From the NCBI GenBank assembly GCA_029204225.1, contig CM055107.1, forward strand, positions 11,329,010 to 11,393,009: a DNA stretch of 64,000 nt, written 5' to 3'. The translations under genes were made by a program, and so were the position numbers. Position 1 is the stretch's first letter; every line of letters starts with the position of its first letter. The notes below the pieces were generated by a model. The model made no database searches. It saw only the letters and a program-made list of their open reading frames with translations, and had not been told where the DNA came from. The stretch comes from Diphasiastrum complanatum. Taxonomy: Eukaryota > Streptophyta > Lycopodiopsida > Lycopodiales > Lycopodiaceae. This document shows positions 33,075 through 44,315 of this stretch, in pieces.

Positions 33075-34303
33075 ATGGCTTCCACACTCACGAATTCTAG
33101 CCATAGCAACTTCCGTTCAGATGCGTATTCGGCTTTGGAGCTTAATGAGTCAGGTGCAAAGTCCACCGCAAGGCCTCGTGTCCTGTCTGTTCTATCGTCA
33201 CTTCTTGAACGGGTAGTGGTGAGAAACGAGAGGTATGCCATAGCTAGTAACTGCAGCCTTAGCCCACCCAGAATGACTGTTTTTCATGGCCTGCGTGCTC
33301 CTGCTATCAGCATTGAAAAATACTTGGAAAGGATATTCAAGTATGCAAACTGCAGCCCTTCATGCTTCGTGGTGGCATATGCATATCTAGATCGTTTCAT
33401 TCGCCGGCAACCAGACATCCCTATAACGTACTTGAATGTGCATCGACTCCTGATAACAAGCGTAATGGTGGCAGCAAAATTCCTCGATGATGCGTAAGTT
33501 CAACGTAACACATTTAAAAAATCTATGGTTCCATGATTTTGCTGTTTTTGAAGCCGAAACTAGTTAGGACTTGGAAATTGCACTTGAATCCTTTACTTGT
33601 CAAGGTATCGAACTTCAGATTAGGGCTCGTTAATGCTTTCGTAATTTTTGCTAGTAGATCGTGCAATTGAGTTAGACACATAGCATGTTTGTATTCTTAG
33701 GATGCCTTCGTATATGTAGACGAGTAGATTCGCGTTTGAACAGGTCAGAGTTGAAACATTTGTTTATGAACTTTTTTCTGACATCAACGTTCGATCTAAT
33801 TTATTTCTGTTCCAATTTTTAATGGTGCAATTATTATAAGATGCTTCTAACCGTTTGAATGTATTCTGAAGCATTTCATCCATTCATCTTTCATGCTTAA
33901 TTTGGTTAATGTGGTGCCTGATACATTTTGAACGTCTACGTACAACTAGTCAACAAGTGTGGTCTGCTATCTCCGTTTCGTTGAAGACCATAGAGTAATT
34001 CTAAATGTTTTTCTTCATTTCAGATATTACAACAACGCTTATTATGCCAAGATTGGTGGAGTGACAACGCAGGAGATAAACTCTTTGGAGTTGGAGTTTC
34101 TTTTTGGCCTCGACTTTCGTTTGCATATTCCTGTTGGCGTCTTTGAGAATTACTGCGCTCACCTTGAGAAGGAGGTAGCATTTGGCGGTGTTTACCAGAT
34201 CGAAAAATCGTTGCAATTAGGCTGTGCATTAGACGGTACCTCTACACAATCGCAATGCCAAAAGCAGAGAGCGGTAGTAAGATGCAGTTACGCGGGACTA
34301 TGA
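33075..34303 (+). CDS. CYCP: P/U-type (PHO80-like) cyclin
   Basis: Two exons, 33075-33493 and 34024-34303, encode about 232 residues, the usual size for plant P/U-type cyclins. The N-terminal part has R-P-R-V-L-S-V-L-S-S-L-L-E-R. The cyclin box runs from about residue 65, with F-H-G, P-A-I-S-I-E-K-Y-L-E-R-I, the A-Y-x-Y-L-D-R-F helix and N-V-H-R-L-L-I-T-S-V-M-V-A-A-K-F-L-D-D. Exon 2 starts A-Y-Y-N-N-A-Y-Y-A-K-I-G-G and has the L-E-x-E-F-L-F-G-L-D-F motif. The intron sits between the second Asp of K-F-L-D-D and A-Y-Y-N-N, where this family commonly has it. The start is the first Met before the conserved block. The family binds A-type cyclin-dependent kinases and is tied to growth and nutrient signalling; the partner here is inferred. 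No damage is seen. Confidence 0.92.
33494..34023 (+). other. Intron of the cyclin gene
   Basis: Donor GTAAGT at 33494 and acceptor TTTCAG ending at 34023. Removing the 530 bp joins GC to A and gives an Ala codon, restoring K-F-L-D-D-A-Y-Y-N-N. No transposon is visible in it. Confidence 0.93.
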
Positions 34304-35454
34304 TCGCATCTATGTAACAACCGCCAACTGAGTGCGTTAGCTCTCAAAGGTCGAACTCTTTAAACCTGCTTTTCGATCTAAATTTCCATAATTCGTAGCC
34401 CAAAGATCATACAGCTCTTCTGCTAGGGATTAGAATTCAAGTGTTTCCATCTTGTACCAGATTCTCTGGCTTGCAAAAATTGTTACGAATGCTGTTTACA
34501 CAATTTGATGATTTACGTGCCTTTTACATGTATGTCTTCTTTGCTGAAGTACGTTAGTAGATCGGAGGGGTGCAAAGGTGATCGCTAATGCAAGACGAGG
34601 ATTTCTTTTGGGTGTTGAATGAGCAATTCTTGTATCATTTAATCTGTTAACAGAATACACATAAAATCTTGCATATCTGTAAGTATCATTGTATACCATA
34701 AAGGCACGAGTAATATTTAGCATGTCGACGCATTGTCTAGAAGGATACACCAACGTATTCATACTTTTTGAGTTGAACAATGATCTTTGAGTCAATGGAG
34801 CCGGGCCTTCTTTGGGTAGGTAAAGTCCATTGTGGAGGGAGGTCCCCAACTTGCATTTTCTTCCATTGTGACAAACCATTTTTAACAACTAAATTCTGTG
34901 CTTTTTGTCTTCTTATTTCATTTTCTTTTAGTCGACTCTTTTATTCCCTCAAATCTAGACTTTTATATTTGTCTAACCCGCACATTCAAACCATATTTTT
35001 TTTTGCCTTTTTTAGCTTTGTCACGGTAGCAATAAGCTATTGCGACAATCTGCTAAAAGCTAAGGTGCACTAAGTGTGAGCATTAACATTATTATTCTTT
35101 ATTTTTTATGCTTCGTAAATGCAATCTTTATTTTTTTTGGGGAAGCTATTCTAACAATTTGCTAAAAGTTGACGTGTCACTCTTAGATGAGTTTGAGTGT
35201 TAACGTTATTGTTATTGTTTTTTAATTCTTCACAGATGCAATCTTTATTTATATTTACAGTGAATGCCCGTCTTGATGCGTTGATCATTTTGTTTATTAA
35301 CATGCTCACATGCAAAGGATGGCCCATGAAATATGTTATGAGATTTTGTTTTTATATTTTATATAGAATGGAATTAAACTTGAGATGTTGTCAACCAATG
35401 CGCCACATTTTGAGACCTTAAGGTTGAGGAGATTGTTAACTAGCAATTCCGTTT
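34304..35454. other. Cyclin 3' flank and spacer
   Basis: Contains the cyclin 3' untranslated region. No other gene is recognised. Confidence 0.5.
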
Positions 35455-35607
35455 GGTGGGTTCAACTCCACTATATTTTGTTGTGTTACCTCCTTTGTGC
35501 GGCTAGGTGTAGTTAAGCTCCAAACCTTGAGGTGGATTCAACCCCACTATATTTTTGTTGTGTACCTCCTTTGTGCGGCTAGGTGTAGTTAAGCTCCAAA
35601 CCTTGAG
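35455..35607. repeat. Two-copy tandem repeat, ~76-bp unit
   Basis: Units 35455-35530 and 35531-35607 share GTGGRTTCAACYCCACTATA, CCTCCTTTGTGCGGCTAGG and GTTAAGCTCCAAACCTTGAG with two or three differences. Confidence 0.88.
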
Positions 35608-35612
35608 GAGAG

Positions 35613-35806
35613 AAAGATGGGTGTTTGCCCATCGCAATGGGGTGTATGGGTAGAGTTGTTGACTACCGATGGAAAGGTCCAAGCTCAAATCTTGGCCACT
35701 GTGTAGTGACATCTATGGAGCTTAGCCCCATATATGACATTGCCAAGTTGTATATAACAACCACTGGTTGTTAAATCATGTGTGCAAAAAAAAAAAGATG
35801 GGTGTT
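35613..35806 (+). mobile_element. SINE with 13-bp target duplication
   Basis: The body is 35626-35793, ending in a run of A. AAAGATGGGTGTT occurs at 35613-35625 and 35794-35806. The head has tRNA-like GTATGGGTAGAGTTG (box A-like) and GGTCCAAGCTCAAATCTTGG (T-arm-like), followed by a ~90-bp non-tRNA body. The arrangement is that of a pol III SINE inserted by target-primed reverse transcription. Confidence 0.8.
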
Positions 35807-37389
35807 ACACAATTATGAGCATCTTGTCAAATATATTTATCTAATCACACCCAAGTTGAATATAAAGATAAGTGATGTAGTAATTTTAATGCATGAGTTG
35901 TGTAAAAGCTAAGTAGTTTGTGGCTGAATATCAAATATGCCTTGTTTAACACTTATATGTGTGATACTATTGGATTTGGAAAAACGAATTACTTTTTGAG
36001 AATGAAATTGTTATCTTTTTGCTTAATCTTTTCAAATGTTCATCTCATCTTTGACACAATATCAAATGCAAACAAAGTGTTATACTACATACATGCTTAT
36101 ATCTGTGTTGTTTAATTGGGATACTAAGGAGTAGTAACATGAGTCATCGAGCTCACATTGCACCATAGCTTGTGGTGACGTCCCAAAACACAAATAATGT
36201 ATTGTGGTTGAAATGTTATTTTAGGTGCATACCCCTACCCTAATATCTCTAAAATCCACCACACAATACAATTCACCAAACAATGCAAACTCAATTTGGT
36301 GACTATTTGTTCGAGGCACACCTTCCTTTTTAAGTATATGAAATAGTTAAACTAATATTGTTATGCTAGGTGCATGCTCCTACCTTGAAGTCCTAAATTC
36401 AATAAACAACACACTCAACAAATAGTGCAAAGAAAATTTGGAAATTATTTGTCTAAGGCGCGGCATATATTTTCTTTACTATCAATGAAATGGGTAAATA
36501 ATATTGTTATTTATTGTAATGAAATGGGTGAGTAATATTGTTACGTTAGGTGCCTTAAATTCAATAAACAAGATAATGGAGCTTCATAAAACAAGCACCA
36601 AATGTCAAACTCTACATGGTATTTCAATTCAGTTGAAAGACTATGGACATAAATTAAACATTGAGCTTCATTTGCTATATGAATCCAAATAGATGGTTGC
36701 AAAAGGATGATAGATAGTATTACAATTCTATAATCTTTATACAAGATTTGGTTTTTATATGAACTTTGTTACCCTTTGGTGCCTTTATGTGATAGTGTTG
36801 TGCATTCAATGGCATTGTTAAAATCTTTCTAATATGTGTGTTTCCTAAATGCTTAAACCTCTGGAGGCAAATTTTATGTGTGGTTGGACATTGGATAACA
36901 AAGCGCTCTTCCAGATTTGACAACACAAAGAAATTAGCCACAAAATACATGAGGAAATATGAAAAATCTAGTGACAGTTTGTTTGATGTGTTTAATAATT
37001 TCAGGATGGAATTTGAGATGTGTCATGACAATTATGATCTCCAATTGTGCACGTGAGCTTATATGTGATTTAATGATTTAGTATAATTGTCATGTCTAGT
37101 TATTTAATTTAGCTTACCCATGGCATGAGATGTGTGCTTGATTTAGAGATGGAGCTTGTGAGGGTTGATAGAAGATAGGTTGCACATGTTTGACTAGGTT
37201 TCAAAAATTTTCTTCTGTAGACAATGTAATGTACCTGGTATGTATTTGTGCCATTCAACGTCTACATGAAATCAAAACGTGGTTTTTGTTTTATTATCAT
37301 CTTTTTCATCTTAGTATTGGCTTTCCTATAAATTACAATTGTTGTGCACTCAAAACTTTTATATTGAATCTCCATTGAATGCTACAAGA
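35807..37389. other. Spacer with degenerate repeats
   Basis: No gene is recognised. 36217-36330, 36358-36480 and 36538-36580 share TTAGGTGCAT/C, TAAATTCAATAAACAA and AATTTGG blocks, an old tandem repeat of 140-180 bp. Confidence 0.5.
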
Positions 37390-37429
37390 AGCCATGTATG
37401 TGAAGACTGCTTGACAAAAATGACACAAA

Positions 37430-38160
37430 GCAATGGAACTATGAAAATGATCAACCAGGTGGATCTTTAGAACAATATGTCATTTATGCTGCTGCTCAAC
37501 AACAAGCCTCCATAAATTGGACCAAAGCACCACTCGGATGTTTTGCCTGTGGAGAAAATCACAGAGTTGCAGAATGCCCAAATAAAGAAAAATTTGTACC
37601 ATTCTGTCATGACTGTGGTTACAGGCATTGCTATAAAGACTACCCAGCAAGACCGAAGCCACCACCAGCTACAGCACCTATAAATTTGATAACAATTAAG
37701 CAAAGACCAGTAGCTCAAAATAAACCAAGCGCACCCTTGATGGTGGTCACCAGAGCACAGAAGCAGAAAGAACCAATAATGGATCTAGTACCTGCTGATT
37801 ATATACCATTGAATGATATACCAACAACATCGGGAGTCTATCCAAATTTTAATACAAAAAAACGAAGATATCAGGATATGAGACAGTGGATCAAACATTT
37901 GCAAGAAGAAGAAGAGCTTGAAGCTGCTAAAGCAACAGCTGAAGTTCATTCTTCACCATTACAGCCGCCAAGAAATTTACGTATAGATATGAATGATCAG
38001 TTACATCATCTTGAAGAACCCTTCAAGATAACTGAACTAGAAGCATCGCATACAGAACTACTCATGAACATTTTGTCTAGCAAGATCAATATTTCATTGG
38101 GAGAGTTCTTGAAGTTGGCGCCAAAAGCAAAAGACGTCTTAGCGCAAAAGTTAGCTCAAG
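37430..38160 (+). pseudogene. Gypsy F gag C-terminal part with zinc knuckle
   Basis: In the frame around 37490-37680 a knuckle-like C-F-A-C-G-E-N-H-R-V-A-E-C is followed by a second Cys/His cluster (C-H-D-C-G-Y-R-H-C). The frame then runs through a basic, charged linker with Y-Q-D-M-R-Q-W-I-K-H-L. The gag N-terminus is absent. Confidence 0.75.
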
Positions 38161-38900
38161 AAGAACTAGAAGTCCATCAAGAGCCGCTTTTTTGTGCTGA
38201 ATTTGAAGAATCTAACGAAGTACTCCATGTTGGAGCCGCTTGGAAAAGTGAACAAAAGAATATCACTCTGCCGATACAACATAGACAATTTCCTAAAGAA
38301 GCAGTCGTGATAGATGGAGGTTCAGGAGTTAACTTGATTTCTACAAAGCTATGTGCAAAATGGGGCCTTACAAAGATTAAGCCTGCTACTTTTGCTATTA
38401 AGCAAGCTGATCAAACGACAGTTTGTCCACGAGGAATGGTGGAAGATATACCTGTCAGAATTGTGGGAGTACAGTTCGTCATTACTTTTGTAGTGATGGA
38501 CTTACCAGAAGTGCCATATTTTTTTTTAGAATTCTATTAAGACGTCCATGGTTACGAGTTGCACAAGTAATTCATAATTGGGGTACCGGAAAAATCACTT
38601 TTGAAAATCGTGAACGTGCAGTTAAAATTGATCCTACAACTTGGACTATCAAACCAGTGGTTTAAAAAGAGGATGACAATTCGTCAACAACAAATCATAC
38701 CTGTGATCGACCAGAGAAAAATTTGGGACTTTATTACGATTCTCAAACAAACACTGTCAATTGGAATGAAGCTCTTGCAACAATTGACTGTACAACAGGA
38801 TATATGTGTCAACAAGATAATCAATCAGATTTGAGCGAGATTTCCTTATTAGATCGAACTTTGGATACACCAATCACGTTTCTACTGAATGTGTGTACCT
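38161..38900 (+). pseudogene. Gypsy F protease and shortened linker
   Basis: The protease motif is V-I-D-G-G-S-G-V-N-L-I-S at about 38310-38345, then L-R-R-P-W-L-R-V. An indel in a T-run at 38519-38526 shifts the frame. After D-T-P-I-T-F near 38865-38885 the sequence jumps to the equivalent of the last part of the protease-RT linker, so roughly 280 residues present in copy G are deleted. Confidence 0.78.
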
Positions 38901-38978
38901 GATGCAGTTCCAAAGGTTACAAAGTTCTATCGTTGTAATCCTAATGTGGCGGACCTGATAAAGGTATAATTTCAGAGA

Positions 38979-40253
38979 TTGCTTGACGCCAATTTTATTA
39001 ATGAGATCGAACATACTGAATGGATTTCATCGATTGTCATTGTTCCTAAGAAAAATGAAAAATTGCGGATCTGTGTGAATCTCAAAGCGTTGAACAAAGT
39101 GACGCGAAAGGATCACTTTCCGTTACCTTTTACTGAAAGCATTTTGGATCGCCTTGCTGGAGCGGAAGCTTATAGTTTCTTGGATGGATTTAGTGGCTAC
39201 AACCAGGTTAAGATTGCATCTGCCGATCGCCGTAAAACTGCTTTTGCAACAAAATGGGGCACCTATGCTTACAAAGTAATGCCGTTTGGACTCTGTAATG
39301 CACCAAGTTCATTCCAAAGAGTAATGCAATTTGCTTTTAAAGATTATCTGCAGAAATTTCTTGAAATTTACTTGGACGACTTGGGAGTTCATAGTACAGA
39401 TACAGACCACCTGGATCGATTGGAGAAAGTATTTGAAAGATGCTGCAAATATCAGATTTCTCTAAATCCAAAAAAATGTCAGATATGGGTTTTCCACGAA
39501 GTTGTGCTTGGACATGTGATATCAAGACATGGTATTGCCATGGATTATTCTAAGATCAAAGTTATTGTGGAATTGCCACCGCCAGCAACAATTCAAAGAG
39601 TTTATGTGTTTATGGGTCGTGCAAACTACTATCGAATCTTTATTATCTTCCTTGCGAAATTAGCACGACCTATATACAAACTGACTATTGTTCCTATTTG
39701 GACAGTAGAAGCGTTAGAAGCCTTCGAAAAGTTAAAAAAAACATTAACTTCAGCACCAATACTGCGTTCTCCAGATTGGACGATAGAGTTTCATGTTCAT
39801 ACGGATGTCTCAAAATACGCCATTGGATCAATTTTGATGCAGCCAAGTGACTATAAGAAAGATTATCCTATACGATTTGCAAACAGACAGCTTACAAATC
39901 AAGAAAAGAATTATCCAACAACAGAACGTGAGGCATTAGCCATGATTTTCTCTGTTCGAAAATTTTGTCACTACCTCATGGAATCGCACTTTGTATTTTA
40001 TACGGATCATCAACCATTACTTTACTTGATAAACAAGACATGCAATACTGGACGTATTGCAAGATGGTTATTGTTATTGACTGAATTCGACTTTTGGATT
40101 GTGGTTCGAAAGGGCAAGCAACATTATCTAGCCGATCATGTTTCGCAAATTGAATCTGCACCAGTTAATATTGAAGTGGATGATGAACAGATGATGCATT
40201 GTTCTATGTTGAAGCAGTACCTGAGTGGACAGCATATATTTCTGAGTACCTGA
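38979..40253 (+). pseudogene. Gypsy F reverse transcriptase and RNase H
   Basis: A 424-codon frame. It has W-I-S-S-I-V-I-V-P-K-K, D-H-F-P-L-P-F, F-L-D-G-F-S-G-Y-N-Q, M-P-F-G-L-C-N-A-P-S-S-F-Q-R, and the catalytic Y-L-D-D near 39370. R-A-N-Y-Y-R marks the connection. The RNase H region has F-H-V-H-T-D, T-E-R-E-A-L-A and Y-T-D-H-Q-P-L. A frameshift at about 40195 separates it from integrase. The domain is full length; loss of function comes from the surrounding breaks. Confidence 0.88.
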
Positions 40254-41464
40254 TGCTAGGACAACCGAATGACTCCCTGATAGAAGTACAGAAGAGACAA
40301 TTGATTCATAAGACTCAACCTTATCAATTAATTGCCGGACAATTTTATCGTCGTGGATCAGATAATATTTTACGAAGGTGTGTTTTACCTCATGAAGTAC
40401 CAGATTTAATCATGTTTTCACATGATGGCATGGGTGGAGGACACTTCTCTACAAATATTACTGTTCGCAAACGTTTAGAATCAGGTTGTTGGTGGCCTAC
40501 GTTTCACAAGGACACAGAAAATTTTATTCAGACATGTGATGTTTGCCAGCGAGCACGACGACCTACTCGACAGAACTATGAACTCTTGCATCCGGTTTTA
40601 TCGCAAGCACCGTTTGAAAAATGAGAACTGGATTATGTTGGACCTATTCACCCTGCCATGCAAGGATCTCAGGCCCGACACATCATCATCGCAACTGATT
40701 ATATGACCAAGTGGATTGAAGCCAAAGCTGTCAAAGTTGATGATGCGAAATCTACGGCCAAGTTTCTATATGAAAATATTATAATCAGATTTGGATGTCC
40801 GATCGAGATTGTCAATGACCGAGGTACACACTTTGTTAATCAAACAATAAAGTGTTTACTAGAAGATTTTTTTGTTATACACAGATTCAGTACTCCCTAC
40901 TATCCCAGGGGGAATGGCCAAGCTGAATCTTCCAATAAGATTATCTGCACCATTATGACAAAGACAGTTGAAGCAAGTAGGTCTGATCAGGAACATAAAC
41001 TGTATGCAGCATTATGGGCATTTAGAACCGCCTACAAAAATAGTACAAATCAAACACCTTTTCAACTGGTTTATGGTCAAGATGTTGTCATGCCAATTGA
41101 ATTTTTAATCCCATCCTTATGTATAGCAGCAACAGAACGGTTAAATAATGATAAGTCTTTACAACTCCGTCATGAAGCGTTGCACAAATTATGTGAAACC
41201 CGATTGATGGCAGTAAATTCCTTAGCAGCAGAGAAAGCACGCCGCAAGGCATGGCACGATCGTCGATTACACAAAAAAGATCCAAAACCAGGAGATCTGA
41301 CATTGATGTACAAAACCAAGCTAGTCAAGTGAAAGTTGAAGTTTTCCGGTGAAGGCCCGTATAAAGTGAAGGAAATCTTGAACTATGACATATTAATTCT
41401 TGAGCACTTGGATGGAAAACGATTTGATACTCCAGTGAATGGCAGTCGATTACGCAAGTTTTGA
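40199..41464 (+). pseudogene. Gypsy F integrase
   Basis: Frames 40199-40624 and 40658-41332 are separated by a TGA where Trp is expected and a second TGA near 41330. The HHCC zinc domain is visible (G-G-H-F, then C-D-V-C-Q-R-A). The core has A-T-D-Y-M-T-K-W, N-D-R-G-T-H-F and G-N-G-Q-A-E-S. The C-terminus ends N-G-S-R-L-R-K-F at 41464 with no chromodomain. Confidence 0.88.
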
Positions 41465-41830
41465 CAGCCTGCTCCACCAGTTCAGCAAGCCTGATCTCAG
41501 TACATTTTTTTAAAAAAACCTTTGCCGAGCATCTTAACCTCATTATGAACCTTCGCCGACCTGCTAGATGATCTTAAAATGTTAAAATTAGGTTGACCAT
41601 CAGTTCAGATTGTGAAAAAAATACATTTATGACCGTACATGGGGGAAGGACCCTCCTAGGCAAAGTTTTATCCTTCGTCGGACCTAGAAAACATTCGCCT
41701 GATAGGCTCAAATCCCCAGAAACCTTCGTCGAGATTTTTATAGCCTATTTTAACAATATTGTATATGCCTACAAATTTTTTTTCAGAACTGATCAGCCAA
41801 ACTAGTATTCAGTGTAATGGACCCACCAAA
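41465..41830 (+). promoter_or_regulatory. Motif-rich spacer upstream of the accessory ORF in Gypsy F
   Basis: Four CCTTYGYCG-type motifs occur (about 41520, 41550, 41672 and 41722). A degenerate CCTATAAG at about 41832 aligns with CTATATAAGG in copy G. The stretch could be an internal promoter or a remnant of LTR U3 sequence. Confidence 0.4.
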
Positions 41831-41839
41831 TTCACCTAT

Positions 41840-44315
41840 AAGTTGACTGAATTCGATTCATTCCTCACTTGTGCTAGCGAAACTCTTGTGAATTTTTCTT
41901 GTGACCAAAGCCTTCCAAAATTTCTACATTGCTTTCTGATACACTTTTACGCGTTTTATATTTGCTTTCTGATCATCGTGTCTTCCACTGATACTTCCCA
42001 GTCTTCGTGCTATACTATCCATCGTGATATCCCATCTGCAACAAACATCATGATTCTTCCTAGCACAAGCAAGGTCACTCAGTGGATGACCTTTGCAGAG
42101 CCGCTGCTCACTACAATGGGTATTCATGAGAGAGCCTTTTTGGATTGCTCAATATGGATTTCATCACTCTTGCCTTCAGTACGTGGAAGGAAGAGAAATC
42201 CAAATTTTATATCACTTTCCAGGGAGCCACACATAAGGTGCGTGTCACTGAGACCACACTTGCAGCTATAGGTATAGCATCTGGCATGCAGGTCTCACCC
42301 AATCATAAGCACGCCAAATAGACCATCAAGTCATATATTGACCTCACCAACGATCTGCACTGAACCAATGATGGCTACCTTCTGAAGTCCATCACTGAAC
42401 CTTCAATCCACGTTGTTGCCCAGTTACTGAACAACTTCCTGATGGTTGGCAACCTCAGGAAAGACCGCATCACATCACAGATCCTCCATAGGATAGTGGA
42501 GTCCCACACCAAGTTAGCCAAAGCCCCTCTTGAACCGTATAATTGGTTCAAGATTGTTTCTAGTGAGCTCAAAGAGCTATTAAGGCCAATACTAAGCAGC
42601 AGTTCGCTGTCGGCTCTTTATTGTCCCTTTAAGTCGTTTCTCACTTAGAAAATAGAATACATGGCTTCCACCTGGATTCTGTGCTTTCGGTCTACGAAGA
42701 AGCACCGGCCGAGTCATCTCACCATGCCTCAAGTTCTCATAGTCATCGTCATCCATGCAGCGAGATCGTTATTCCTGACTCGCCTTCTGCGTCACGACGT
42801 CACACTAGGCATACCTCGTCAGTTGCGCTTCCACCCCCTGCTGTTGTTCGCACTGAACTTCCCATTCCCCCAGTCTCGGATGCTTCCCTCGCCTCTGCTT
42901 CCATTCAAGGACAGTCTGTGACCATTGGGCCTACCATTCCTATCACAGCTGCCCAGGCCGCCTCACCCCACACACCGAAGCCACCTCACCAAACACATAG
43001 TTCTTCATGGATATGTTCGATGATTCTGATCCCCTTGGGGCCACCGAAATTTTTGAAATTCCCTAGAGCCCTGCGCCCTTTGAACTCCAATCCCCTGGAA
43101 GAGGATTCGGACATATCCATGAATCTACTGTTGGTGTTGAAGATGTCAGCCAGCAACCTCATACAGAAGATAGTCCAGCTGCACTTCGGGTCGACAAAGT
43201 TATCAAATCACCAAAATAGTTCGACGCCACAGTGCCTGAAGGGAGGAAGACCATTTTGAAGAAAAAGACGTAGTGGCACTTCTTCCACACCAGCCAAGGA
43301 CAACTCCATCAGGTCCTCTTGCTATTGCCGCCTCCACAGCCTTCGATTCTGAATATGCTCTAGATTTGGTTTCAAGCCCTACGCAAGTGATCCAGTCGAT
43401 GTTGGATAAAAAGAAGAAAATGGAACAGAGAATCTCTGATCTGGGGTCCGAAAACCCTCTGATAAGCCAAAAACTTGTCCAGCTGGATCGAGAGTTGAAG
43501 ATTGCCAAACAACACGAAGACAAGGCTGAAGCTGAAAACACGTTGGCCCAGCAACAGGCTGATCGCTTGGAAGAATACATCAGCTCCCTGCAAAACGCCC
43601 TAACAACCACACAGGACTAGGTGGATAAGGCCGTGCAGGATGCCAAGCAACAGTTGCAGATGCTGAAGGGGCAATTACAGATGGCTGAACAAGATCGCAC
43701 ACACCTTCAAAGTGAATTGGATGCGACCACCCTTGAGCGTGATGTGTATCTTCAAACACAATTACCAGATCATCCGGTCACACCGACAGAGATTGCGTAT
43801 TTGTTCAGAAAAGTGGAGACATACAAAGTGGCCCTTCAGGGATTTCAAGGCCGCTTTGACAGGTTCAAAGGAGCAGCTTCAACCGAGTTGGCAAAGGCTA
43901 AAGAGACCATCATCGCCTATGAAAAAGCAGCCGCTCGAGTATTGGAAGCCAGACCACAAATCCCCGTACCGGCCATGTTGCAATTCTCCCCTCCGCGCCA
44001 AGAAGTCGTACCAATGGATACAGGGGTTGATTCGAGCATGGACCAGGGGGGAGCTCCAGATATAGCATACCACCGCCAACCACACCGGAAATACAAGCGG
44101 GTCCATCTTCATCAAGGACAACACCTCTATTTAGAAGGCCCATCAGCGTCGAGGACCAGATCCAGACCTTTTTAAAGCAACATCCGCATGAGTCCTTGCG
44201 TGGTGGATGGGTTCTGAAGTTTAAGACCTCTGAGATCAAGGCCGACAAAGAGTTCGACAAAATACATACATTAGGAGAGCAGCTGAGAAGCTATCAAATT
44301 GGCATGTTACAATGA
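41840..44315 (+). pseudogene. Gypsy F accessory ORF: unknown N-terminal domain plus coiled coil
   Basis: The N-terminal region (about 42050-42650, several frames) includes K-F-Y-I-T-F-Q-G-A, Q-L-L-N-N-F-L-M-V-G-N-L-R-K-D-R-I and an L-E-P-Y-N-W-F segment. A Ser/Pro/His-rich linker follows (42680-43260). The C-terminal region (43273-44176, one TAG at 43618) is strongly helical with heptad-like Leu and Gln spacing (E-L-K-I-A-K-Q-H-E-D-K, Q-M-L-K-G-Q-L-Q-M-A-E-Q-D). The end (to 44315) lies in a third frame. Copy G has the coiled-coil part. The N-terminal part might be a plant-mobile-type domain, a weak guess. No standard Gypsy gene matches it. Confidence 0.6.

Noticed and set aside
43203-43610. 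135-codon reverse frame opposite the coiled-coil region
   Set aside because: A shadow of the Gln/Leu/Glu-rich sense frame; composition follows the sense codons.
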